A stretch of DNA of 64,000 bases from Auricularia sp. M13. Taxonomy: Eukaryota; Basidiomycota; Agaricomycetes; Auriculariales; Auriculariaceae. The notes below the pieces were generated by a model. The model was given only the letters and a program-made list of their open reading frames with translations. It was not told the DNA's origin and searched no databases. Position 1 is the stretch's first letter. The number at the start of each line of letters is the position of its first letter. Shown here in pieces: positions 1-9,889 of the stretch. The translations under genes and the position numbers were made by a program. The stretch spans positions 248,001-312,000 of the forward strand of contig CM073195.1 of the NCBI GenBank assembly GCA_037042915.1, written 5' to 3'.

Positions 1-1219
1 CCTTGGCGGATCTCTGGAGCCCGATACGCCGGCGTCCCAGCTGTGCCCTATACAACATTTATGATTACCACATGCGGCACAGAGAGGCCTTCCATGCACT
101 CACCTCGAACCACCCGTCGCTCGTCGTGAAGGTCGCAACCCCGAAGTCGGCGAGCTTAACTTCAAACCGAGCCTTACACGATACCACGACGTTCGCTGGT
201 TTCACGTCGCGATGAGCGATAGCGCGAGAGTGAATATGCGCCAACGCCGAGCACAGATCGCGTGCTGCGTCCTGAGCTCGCCGCTCGTCTAGTAATGAAC
301 CCTTTTAGCAAACCCCATAATCATTTTATCCTTATACTGCAGAGCTCACCGAGTTTGCCCATCGACGTGACCATAGCCCATAGGTCCCCACCTGGAATAT
401 ACTCCATGGCCATGCATATATGTCCAAGCTCTTCGAACACCTCTTCCAGCCGAACCACTTTTGCGTGCGATAGCAGCGACAGCGTCATTGATTCCTGCAT
501 CAGCTCCGCGCGGCGTTGACAGTCTTCTGCGCGCAGCGCTCGTTTCATTATCTTCACGGCGAAAAGCTTTCCGTCCACCGTGCGTGTCGCTTTGTAGACC
601 TGGCCATACGCGCCGCCACCCAGACTGCGAATTAATTTAGTCTGCAGCTGTGGGATATGAAGCCCTTGACGTACAGTTCATTTAGCTCGTAGCGTCCCCG
701 CACGAGCTCTGTCGGATCGTGCGCGCTGTATTGGGAGAAACCCCAGTCAATCACGGTCGCCACGTCGAGATCGGACAGAGGCTCAGCGTGACCCTTGCGA
801 TCGACTGCCCCGTGGGACACGCTGTCCTTCAAATCGACAGCCGCCCCCCCCGTCGCGAATTCGGCCACCGTTGAACTGGGCTCGTATACGCGTTCACCTG
901 GAGCCCGCAATACCGACTTGCGGCAGTCGAGATGCTGCACGCGTTCCGACACTTCGCGGTCACGCACTCGCTCGCCGGTCTGTGGCATGTAGTGCGCGAG
1001 CTCCTGCGTGGCCTGCTTCAGCTTCTACTCAACAAGTAGAACCCTCAACTCACTTACCCTTTCCGTGATTACAACGCCCTTGCAGTTCAGCACCTCCGTG
1101 GCAGCGCGCCCGCGGACGAACGCTCCTTCTTCATACTGTTTATCGCCATGCTCGTCTCCGAGCTCATTTTTGACCGCCGAGTTTCGCTGGTTAACGCGCG
1201 CGGCTGTTTTTTCCTCAAA
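1..1219 (-). CDS. Ser/Thr protein kinase, 3' end outside the window
   Basis: The minus strand encodes a eukaryotic protein kinase domain across several short introns. Reading 5' to 3': a glycine-rich loop GGGAYGQVYKA, the ATP-binding lysine in FAVKIMK, a hinge-like MEYIPGGDL, the catalytic loop HRDVKPANVVV (about 190-214), the metal-binding DFG (140-148) and the activation-segment end GTPAYRAPE (first 47 bases). Introns at 625-674 (50 bp), 289-349 (61 bp) and 48-103 (56 bp) have GT/AG ends and restore the frame exactly. Every catalytic element seen is intact, so the visible part looks functional. Upstream of the domain (675-1219) is a charged, coiled-coil-like region with no domain I recognise. 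A 33-nt stretch at about 1025-1060 begins like a donor (GTAAGT), contains an in-frame TAG and ends in TAG; it is shorter than the usual fungal intron. The kinase call is firm; the subfamily and the start are not known. Confidence 0.8.
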
Positions 1220-1551
1220 CCCGTGTCAGCCCGCTGTCACAAGAATTTCAGAATGCTCACTTTACTCCGCAGGTTCGTTCTGCCCATCTCGACCTCGCAT
1301 GACGTGCGCCGTGGAGCCTGAAGCTGTAGAGGAGTATCGATTCGAGAAGACCGACCACACCACGTACCTCTAGCTCCTGGCGCGTCACACTCTCGCTCGC
1401 TCGCCCTGTGAGCGAGTGTGCCTAGTTGCAGGTTCATATGAGCATAGATTAGATACTGGGGCCAGACATCGCGCACCTGCTGTCCAGCCGGTGCCGCAGG
1501 AAGGCTGGAATGACGCCCTGTATCCGCATTCACGCCGCTGTATATACTCTA

Positions 1552-2046
1552 TCAATCGACGCACTTAGCCTGCGAGAGCATAGCACGCAATATTATCCAT
1601 ACACTCACCCGCAGAGTATCGTGTTTATAGACGGCCTCATTGTCGACCTCCGAAGGCGTAGCTGTTGGCATGACCAAAGCGAGCGCCGTATGTTGCGTCC
1701 GCCAGTCGGTTATAGGCGATTGCAGCGTCCAGTCGTGCGCGTGCGCCAACGTACCTGTGAACGACGCGCTCTCGGACGAGCGCGCGGCAGCCAATCGTCG
1801 TCCAGACTCGTCCGAATGCGCGGCGACGAGGTCAACTACAGGGTCGCCCATCGCATCTGTCGTCTCGTCGGGGTCGTCCAGGAGCCGTGTGAGCGTGACC
1901 TGAGCCTGAACCCACTGCTCGTGTCTGCGCGCCGCGTTTGCGAGGGCCTGCGAGCTGCAGAGCATCAGCATTGACAACCCAAGCACAAGTGAGGTTGTCC
2001 TCACCCGAGTACGTTCGTGGATGGCCTTGCAGATCGAAGACCGCAC
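1552..2046 (-). CDS. Possible 5' exons of the kinase gene or a separate small gene
   Basis: A minus-strand stretch of about 165 codons reads through with a charged, alpha-helix-like composition after a hydrophobic start. The hydrophobic start may be intron rather than protein: a GTGAGG donor, a TGATG branch-like motif and a CTGCAG acceptor bracket it near 1955-2010. A second GTACGT donor-like site lies in the middle and a GTGAGTG donor near the end. No domain is recognised. It lies head to tail with the kinase gene on the same strand and could be its N-terminal part, but no splice chain joining the two could be settled by eye. Confidence 0.3.
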   Translation of the reverse strand: MRSSICKAIHERTRVRTTSLVLGLSMLMLCSSQALANAARRHEQWVQAQVTLTRLLDDPDETTDAMGDPVVDLVAAHSDESGRRLAAARSSESASFTGTLAHAHDWTLQSPITDWRTQHTALALVMPTATPSEVDNEAVYKHDTLRVSVWIILRAMLSQAKCVD

Positions 2047-2149
2047 CTTTGGGCGCGTAACACCGCCTGCGCGTTGCGCCTAAGCTGCTCGGTCTCATGC
2101 ATCGAGCGCGGCAGGCGATGGAACGCGACCGCTGTCGCATTAAAGGTCA

Positions 2150-3560
2150 AAGCCGGCACTCATAGCCCGGACCTGCCTGCCGCTCCCCCTCTCCTGCCAT
2201 TATGCACTTCACTGAATTTATTTTGCAGCGCATATGCCACTCGCTCTCGCGGTCGCTGTGAGTGACGGCCGCCATTGCACTGGAGCTGCGCAGCCGGCGC
2301 TACGGCGAGTTCTTGTTCGTTGTCTGTTCGATGGCGTCTCAGCGCCTGTCATATGAGTGAACTGAAGACATGACTTACCCTAAAAACGCGGTCGAAAGCG
2401 GTGTTGTCTTCCATCGCGTCACCGCTTGTGACCATTCCACTTTCTAGATATCCCATATTGTTGCAACTGAGACTTTCATGAGATCAATTAGAACGAGATG
2501 CAATTGCGAGGCCTGCACCGCTGACGGACCTCTCTCCTGTTATTACGCCCGCTCGGCGTCACGTACTCGTGCAGAGGGCCAGGTAAATAGCGTGCCGAAG
2601 GTCAATCGCGACGGTTTGAATTATACGTGGGCGTTGTCAATGGCTGGACCGCGACCGCGTCGTCCTAGACCGCAGTAGCGCCACAAAATCGTTCGCTTGC
2701 GGCTGGACAGTGCGAATTCCATCCCTTCGCTGCATGGCCGGAACTGAAACGTCCCTCGTCGGTAAGCTCGCTCCCACGCAGTGTCTTTTGTACAACACAC
2801 TCGTCCTGCTCGCGCGAATGGACAGCGCCGTCGCAAAGTCGGGCGAACAGCCTCGGCTGGTCTGGTTTGAATTGCTCGATGTCGACTTCCCGCTCGCGCT
2901 CGCTTTCCTGCCGGTCACCCGGTGTCCCATTTGCGCACGTCCTGAATGCAGTGAGTCAACCCCTGCGTGCTGCTGCTTAATGTCCCTTTTATACACACCT
3001 TTGCCTTCTGCATCGCTGACCATCCTTCCGCACTCGCGCACGGTGATCGGCTCAATTGCTGAACCTGACTATTGTAGTCGACGATCTCCAATCTTCATGG
3101 TGTCACGGACACATAGCTCGTGAAACTCGCCGCAATGGTATGTTTGTCCAAATTCCGTGTCTTTCCTAGCAACACGTCGACCGCTCCCGCAAGAGTATGA
3201 ATGCTGCATCTGATTAGACCACCGCCCTCGCACGGGATGCAGAATTCTCACCGAGTCCGCACGTCGTCAGGCCTTCGGCCGACTATAATGTGCGCCGGGG
3301 CTTTGACCTTCGTTTTGTTAACACCTTGTACACACAAAGATACCTGAAACTCCATACCTTACTGACCGACTGGCTGGCCGCTCTTTGCGTTGCCGGTCGT
3401 CGTGTTAGTAGTGGGCCGTCATGCTGCCCTGTATTTTTTCTCTTCTTCGAGCTTTCCACGAAATAAAATGTATTACCCTCTTCGCCTGCTCGGATAACAT
3501 CTGTCGTGTATCCTTGTGTTCGTTCTCCAATCCGCTTTTCTTCGACGCTTCTCCTGCTCG
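2150..3560. other. No gene recognised
   Basis: Several open frames of 60-135 codons overlap on both strands here, which is expected in GC-rich DNA. None shows a recognisable domain or a coherent splice chain. A minus-strand frame at 2637-3041 is basic and Ser/Arg-rich but without motifs. Confidence 0.4.
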
Positions 3561-3646
3561 TTGTCAGTCGCGATAGGCAACTTCCCAGTAGAACATACCT
3601 CCGCGTCCGCAAAATTTGAGTCGTACAAGTTCCTCATCTGCTCCCC

Positions 3647-4300
3647 TTATTGTGCTCGACTTCTTTGCGCACGGCGGCGCCAAACTGCTCGCGTCTTCCT
3701 TCCCAGCGATTTCGTTTTCGCCTCTTTCTTCAGCGCGGGCAACTCGCGCCGCCGGTTCCAGATCGCCAGGAATATATAGCCGAAAAGAATAGCGTGGCCT
3801 TGAGACAAGTACGATAGCGTCTTCCGTATTTTTCGCAGCCCCAAGTTCCCGCACTCCGCCGCGCTGGTGCTGATTTCTTTGAGGTTCGAGTTGAAGTGCT
3901 TGTAGTTGTTGATGAAGCACGCCGGCGAGCAGCGTGAGTGGCCCTCTGTGTGGAATTTGTCGATCAGGAAAATCGTATCCTTGAAGAACTCAGGCTTGCG
4001 CAACATGCAATACGAAGCCAGAGCGCACGCGAAGTCGTATATCACGCGTTCGGGGCGTTCTTCCAATGCGTGAACAGCGCGGAGAAGACGTCGTTGCGGC
4101 CCTCGCCATGGGGGATGACGTGGAACCCGAGGCATATGCTATCGTAAACCGGACGGCCATTAGACCACCGGTGATGCCTTTCTTGACGTATTCTTCGGAA
4201 TACTTTGAGCAACCTGCTGCGCCGCCCGCGTCGCTGACCGTGGCCCGCTCCGTCTTTCTGTCCATCGGGAGATGCGAGTTCGTGGGCGGCGGCGCATGCG
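3647..4300 (-). mobile_element. KDZ transposase (CxC5/CxC6 type), decayed C-terminal half
   Basis: KDZ (Kyakuja-Dileera-Zisupton) transposases are DDE-type enzymes of DNA transposons, amplified in basidiomycetes. The minus strand carries their conserved core in order: CSKYSEEYVKKGITGG, then CLGFHVIPHGEGRNDVFSAL, then VIYDFACALASYCMLR, PEFFKDTIFLIDKFH, GHSRCSPACF, and STSAAECGNLGLRKIRKTL followed by SYLSQGHAILFGYIFLAIWN. The H-x4-C-x3-C arrangement and the SAAECGN motif match the CxC5/CxC6-associated KDZ class as I know it. The core is split over three frames: one shift near 4145 (before CLGFHV) and one near 4055 (before VIYDFACAL), so this copy is not functional. The N-terminal cysteine-cluster half is not seen next to it. 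A basic tail (about 3650-3740) ends the frame. No terminal inverted repeats were identified. Confidence 0.85.
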
Positions 4301-4439
4301 CGGGCGCCTGTAGGATGTACCTGTCTTTGTGTGCCAGTTAGACATTATCTTCAATTGAACTCCAGACGATCGCGTACCTCGCGCCAGTCTTCCTCGCTCG
4401 GTTTAATCGCCGCCGATTCCGGATCGTTGCTGGACAGAC

Positions 4440-4880
4440 TAGCCAGGCCTCGTGTCGCGTGGTCTACGAGAAACCGTGCAACGCGTCTTTGAGGGCGTCC
4501 GATACCGCGCCGTTAACTTGAACTTCGCAGCGCAGAACCCTTCCAAAAGCAGGGACGCGCGCACAGAGCTTCTGCGGATTTTTCGTGTCCAGAGTTCGCC
4601 GCGAGGTCCAGAAAGTCCCATGACTCGCGCTGGCGCCAACTGTATCACTGGCTCATACGCGAGCAGCTGCAGCGGCGTCAGCTTATATTCAGCACACAAT
4701 TAACGGCCTGCGCCACCTGTTCAAGCAGCCCGAGATACAACTTCGTTTGAGGCTCTGTCGCTTCTCTCCACGCCCGACCGTATATGCGCCTCGAACAGCG
4801 TGCTGAGCCCCGCGATGACTTTCTTGAGTTCTTTGACGATTCCGAGGAGGCTATTCTTCATTGCGTCGTACAGGACAGAT
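4440..4880 (-). CDS. Exon-like sequence downstream of tandem array 1
   Basis: Directly after the array, in minus-strand order, an open stretch begins YDAMKNSLLGIVKELKK and continues as a helix-rich segment (LSTLFEAHIRSGVERS) to about 4700; a second open stretch (YKLTPLQLLAYEPVIQL) covers 4440-4700 in another frame. The last array unit differs from the others just here, as if a repeated exon joined a unique one. No family is recognised. It could be the 3' part of a gene whose middle exons were amplified, or decayed coding DNA. Confidence 0.3.
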
Positions 4881-4899
4881 AGGGACAGGCCCAGAGAGT

Positions 4900-5960
4900 G
4901 ACATGGTGGCCTTTGCGTCGCGAAAACTCGAGGTGATGAGGCACGGTACGGCGGTCTCCGACCTTGTGCAGAAACAGGTTATGAGCGTCCGACCGGTTAA
5001 TTATGTAGCTGCTAAAGCTCACCCGTCGATAGAGCACTTCAAGACGGTCGAGATGCGCGCCTTCCCGAATAAAAGTAGAAGGTGCAAAGTAGATACTGCG
5101 TTTCCGTGAGCCGCGAATATAGGGCAAAACGGCTTCAAATTTGACAAAAAATGTACGCACGGGTAGGAACAGGTCCAGAGAATGACATGGTGCCCTTTGC
5201 GTCGCGAAAACTCGAGGTGATGAGGCACGGTACCGGCGGTCTCCGACCTTATGCAGAAACAGGTTATGAGCGTCCGACCGGTTAATTATGTAGCTGCTAA
5301 AGCTCACCCGTCGATAGAGCACTTCAGGACGGTCGAGATGCGCGCCTTCCCGAGTGAATAAAAGTAGAAGGTGCAAAGTAGATACTGCGTTTCCGTGAGC
5401 CACGAATATAGGGCAAAACGGCTTCAAATTTGACAAAAAAATGTACGCACGGGTAGGAACAGGTCCAGAGAATGACATGGTGCCCTTTTCGTCGCAAAAA
5501 CTCGAGGTGATGAGGCGCGGTACCGGCGGTCTCCGACCTTGTGCAGAAACAGGTTATGAGCGTCCGACCGGTTAATTATGTAGCTGCTAAAGCTCACCCG
5601 TCGATAGAGCACTTCAAGACGGTCGAGATGCGCGCCTTCCCGAATGAAGCAAATCAGAGGGTGTAAATTAGATACTGCGTTTCCGTGAGCCGCGAATGTA
5701 GGGCAAAACGGCTTCAAATTTGACAAAAAATGTACGCACGGGTAGGAACAGGTCCAGAGAATGACATGGTGCCCTTTTCGTCGCAAAAACTCGAGGTGAT
5801 GAGGCGCGGTACCGGCGGTCTCCGACCTTGTGCAGAAACAGGTTATGAGCGTCCGACCGGTTAATTATGTAGCTGCTAAAGCTCACCCGTCGATAGAGCA
5901 CTTCAAGACGGTCGAAATGCGCGCCTTCCCGAGTGAAAATTAGAGCGTGTAAAGTAGGAC
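4900..5960 (-). repeat. Tandem array 1, unit about 290 bp, three full and one partial copy
   Basis: Copies begin at 4900, 5184, 5474 and 5763 (spacing 284, 290, 289); the last stops near 5960. They differ by scattered substitutions and short indels, for example a single C that is missing only in the first copy. On the minus strand each unit holds a good intron-like segment (donor GTGCGTACAT, acceptor GGAAACGCAG, about 66 bp) and an open stretch containing EVLYRRVSFSSYIINRSDAH and KVGDRRYRASSPRVF. A second donor-like GTGAGC lies inside that stretch. Unit length minus the intron is not a multiple of three in the copies checked, so if it was once coding it is probably no longer in phase. The unit is homologous to that of array 3 at 48.7-50.5 kb, which lies in the opposite orientation. 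Confidence 0.9.
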
Positions 5961-8300
5961 CTTGCTTGTGACGGTGTTTCATATTTTGAGGAATCTGGAC
6001 CTCACTGGCTGCGGCTGCGCTCCCTATTCCGTGTCGTATTTCCACGGCGGATTTCAGAATATGTCGGCCGAGAGTAAAGTCGCGGTATGTACGCTGCATA
6101 GCAGGTCGCAACTCGCGCTAGCGACTTGGGTCGGCGAGAACGCGTCGAGGAGTAGAATTGAGCTCGCTCAATGCATGCACTTGACGGAGATAGCTACTGG
6201 CAGTAGCTGGGGATGAAGGCAGGGAATCTTCGGCTTGGGGAGCGAGGGCAAATTGTGCATGTGGGCTGGAATAGCGTGCGCGTCGGGGCGAGCGGCGAGC
6301 GGCCTTGCTCGGGTGAGCCTCGACGACAACAGGATATGGGAAGTAGGGCGACGGTTGTGCGTGGAAAGCAGCTCACGTGATGAGCTGGGCCGCGAGACAG
6401 GCGGGGCATTGCGCGCGCGGCGGCAGCGAGAAGGTCATGAGGGTGCAAGTGCAAGAGTTCCGGGAAAGTCTATTTTCGGCGCTCCGCTTCTTCGCTCTGT
6501 ACCATCACGCGCCGTCTGCGCCGCCGAGGGCAACAGGCTGCCCCAGTACGCCATCACTCTGTCGCGCTCCGCGCTGGAGAAACTGAGGCGACCAAGAGCA
6601 TCGTCCAGTACACCGTCGACGTGTCGCGCCGACTCGGGCATCCACGAAATTATGCTCGCGGTCCTCGCCAGCGGTGCGCGTTGCTCGAGCAACTGCTGTA
6701 CAGGAGGAGGATCCAGGCTTGGGCTATACTCATACTTTGCTCGTGCCTTATCGCCTCCCCGACGACGGGTTTTTCGACGTCAACTTTTCGGCGCCGCCGG
6801 TCATACTCGTCGGTTCGACTGATAGGTTTTTGTTCGCAGATTCTATATGACGGTCCTATCAATATTCCTGGCTGATCCCACGAGCTAGAGGATAGACGAA
6901 CACGTTCCTGTGGATGGCGACAGGCGCGGTAATGAACGGGCGGACGCGATCCCGAACTTGTTCGTAGGCATCAAGCTCTGCCCGTGCGGGTCGTACTCGG
7001 CATCCAGAAACCCTGGCAAATCGACTTCAACAGACGTAAGCACAGCTCGCGCGGCATCGCGAGCTATTACACTGTTGTCTACCTAAACGATACGCGCAAG
7101 TCTTTGGCCGCGTGCACATCCGATTATGATCAGGCGCTTCGTCAATAACTCCAAGAAGCTCATGGACCCACTACGCTGCAGCCGTGCAACAGGGCCCAGA
7201 GGTCTCTGCGATGATACCCACGGCCATGCGGCCACGCCATCGCCTGTTCGCGACCAGTGGCTGCCGCTGCCCGACTCGGCGTGTGTCGGTTACAGAACTC
7301 GATGGTGAAGCCCACGGGTCAGCATGAGGTCAGCTTGAGGTGTCAAAAATTGATGCTAGGTACGTCCTGGTGCCTTGTAGATTTTCTTCTATTGACATCG
7401 CCCGTAGTTTTTGCCTTCCCGACGCGCCGCTCGACATATCGCAGCGCTTGTCGTCCCTGTTCCCCTCCACTACACGCTACACGTTGCTGCTGACTATCAC
7501 CGTGTAGAGCAGCCGCGCATGCAGTAGCTGTGGCGCAGGGACGCATTCGCCTGCATCCGGTGGCCTCCGCGACAGAAGGGTGCGGATCTTCTCCAAGCAT
7601 CTTACTGGACGGATGGGATCTGTCGCCGCCATGTATGTTTCTGGCGTCCTGGCATCCGCTCTTCGCACATGACGGCTCATTGTTGCGATCATAGGAATCG
7701 AAATCAGTTCTTCGGCGTGTCAACGCCTGCTCCAAGCATCTTACTGCTGCTGGTCTGGTGCATCCGTGATACATAGTTCAATGGCTAGATGGGTATGTCC
7801 GTTCCGCTGGTCATTGTAATGCTCGAGTTGCGCTTGCTACTTATCTATATGTTGACTGCACCCTGACTTTAACCTCTAGCTCGTCGACGCCGTTTTAACT
7901 TGCCATCGATTCTTCCGCTGCTCCATCGTACGCCAGCTCACATAGCTTGCCTAGCTCAGCATGCCGCGTCCGATCGAACATCCGTGCACGCCGATAATTA
8001 CGGTCGGACCCGCAGTCGAATCATCCGTGTAAGCGGTAAATAGTCGTATATCTGGTTGCTGCGTCTCGGATTACTTTAGAATCTATTGCTTACAATATCA
8101 AACCGCAAAGGTGGATAGAATGTAACGAGAGCGATATTGTACTGGCTGCCGGCAGCGAACGACACAATCTCGTACTATTAAACATTACAGACTTGTGTGT
8201 GGCAATTCTCGAAGAAAGGAAGCGTGGAGCATGGTGGTGAGCGCGAGGAGTTTTTGATTGTGGTGAGACGATTACAAACAATGACAACGCACACCCCATA
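5961..8300. other. No gene recognised; one weak minus-strand exon candidate
   Basis: No domain is recognised. The most protein-like stretch is on the minus strand at about 6440-6690 (SARHVDGVLDDALGRLSFS then ERDRVMAYWGSLLPSA), reminiscent of an uncharacterised mushroom family that ends similar helices with a YW motif; a charged stretch at 6700-6860 could be a neighbouring exon. A 195-codon plus-strand frame over the same bases (6235-6822) looks like its shadow. Nothing supportable was seen in 6900-8300. Confidence 0.35.
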
Positions 8301-8410
8301 GATTACGGCCGCGTCTTCTGCTTGGCTGCCTGCGAAAATAGGGATCGCACAGCCTGGGTCCGGCTAATACTGTGCTTCAGCAAGGGCTCGTCAGGCGCTT
8401 GATAACATGC

Positions 8411-9889
8411 TCACCGAACAAGCTCATGCCAATCAACCTCGACTTTGGCTTTGACCTTCAAGGCGAACACTTCAACATCTTTGAGATGCTCGAGGTAGCC
8501 CGGACTGAACCAATTTTCTGGAAGCTGGCGAGGCGCAACCCGGTCCTCTTCGAAGCCCTCAGTGCGGGTACGAGGACGGCCTCCCTTTGCGCCCACGGAT
8601 TTCAACTGCAGGCAAGCATCCACCAACCTCACAAATTGAGTAACTTGGGGGTTCCTCCAGGACAGACGGCGAATTCGGTATACGGGTGCCGTTGGGCACA
8701 ATGTGTCCAGCTCGTCTGAACTCGTGCAGGCCGGACCGAACAGGAATAGGATTTGCTCGTGCGTTGCCGGCTTCAGCTGGCCGTCACCATCTCTAACCTG
8801 GAAGAGGCACTCGAGTCCTTCATCTCTTAAGAATAGAACTCGAGCATCGCTTAACTGCAAAATAGCGGTGGGTTAGAGATAGGACAAGCAGGGGAAAGAA
8901 GCACACCTGGCATCGGCGCGAGTTGGAAGAATGGTGCAGAGACGTTGCTTGTACGACTGCGGCAGAGGGCGGGGCAATTATACTCGAGCGTTTCTTCTTG
9001 ATATACTGGAGATGCGCGGAAAAAGCACGCTCAACCTCATCCATCGTCGCAGTGCATGTAGGGTGACGTTCGAAATATCGGGCGGCTAGAAGGAGTGTGA
9101 TCGCTGAATTGTATGCATTCTTTGCGGTCGCCTCCCAAACATACGACGCGCCATTGAGCTCTGTGGGAATAGGCGCAGAGAGACCAGGAGACGGCGGGTA
9201 TTTATGCGTTTTATCTGAGAGCTTGTAACCCAGAAACTCGGCGGTAATTTCGCGGACGTTGCCCTGGACGGACTTGTGAGATGCTCGTACAAAGAACCGC
9301 CGACAACATACATTGAGGGTATTCCTGTCATCGTCTCGGTTACCCCTTTTGGAATTCTTCCATTCCTTGAGGCCGACGCCGGGTCTCTGTGTTGGTGACT
9401 GTCCACCGCTCGTAACACCACTCGCCGCGCTGCCGACCGAGGGAGCGGTGGGCGTTGTAGTCGCGCTGCTGGCCGCGGTGGGCGCCGGCAGCTGCTGCAC
9501 AGAGGAGCCGCGGTCTTGAACCTTCCCAGGCTGAGCTGCCTTCAAGGCCGCTAGCTGTGACTCGAAGTTCGTCGTCCGCCTTTCCAACAGCGACTGAGCT
9601 TCCTGCATTTCCCGTTGCGCGCGGAGTTGATTGGTCGATATCTCATTGACCTTATCGAAGAGCTGCAACGGGTCAGAGTCATACAGATTTGACAAAGAAC
9701 AGCACCATTTACCTTCCTGAGAAGTGACCCCATGGCAAGCAGCCGCCCTAGATGTTCCAAGTCGTAAAAGAGTGAGCGAACAGCTAACACAGCGGGATAG
9801 TGGGTGGCTTGAAGGAACGGCTGAGCGACCGCATCATGTGGCACAGACCTTATATGTGAACTGAGGGGGCGGCGCTTGAAGTGGGACAA
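8411..9889 (-). CDS. Hypothetical protein, three exons, about 458 aa
   Basis: Exons 9889-9713, 9662-8907 and 8854-8411 join in phase to one frame of 459 codons including the TGA stop. Intron 1 (9663-9712, 50 bp, GTAAAT...TTGCAG) and intron 2 (8855-8906, 52 bp, GTGTGC...TTGCAG) are typical in size. The N-terminus is followed by a helical, glutamine-rich segment that could form a coiled coil (STNQLRAQREMQEAQSLLER), then an Ala/Ser/Thr/Pro-rich linker of about 50 residues, a charged stretch (WKNSKRGNRDDDR), a mixed alpha-helical domain and a C-terminal part with many aromatics ending in VEVDWHELVR. No catalytic motif or membrane segment was found and no named family is recognised. The intact splice phase over 1.4 kb argues for a real gene. 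Confidence 0.65.

Noticed and set aside
4900-5960. Reading the regularly spaced repeats as a CRISPR array
   Set aside because: Units of about 290 bp repeat over their whole length with no short repeat-spacer pattern, in a eukaryotic genome. The same holds for arrays 2 and 3.
6235-6822. A 195-codon plus-strand frame
   Set aside because: Arg/Ser/Gly-rich without motifs, and the reverse strand over the same bases is more protein-like.
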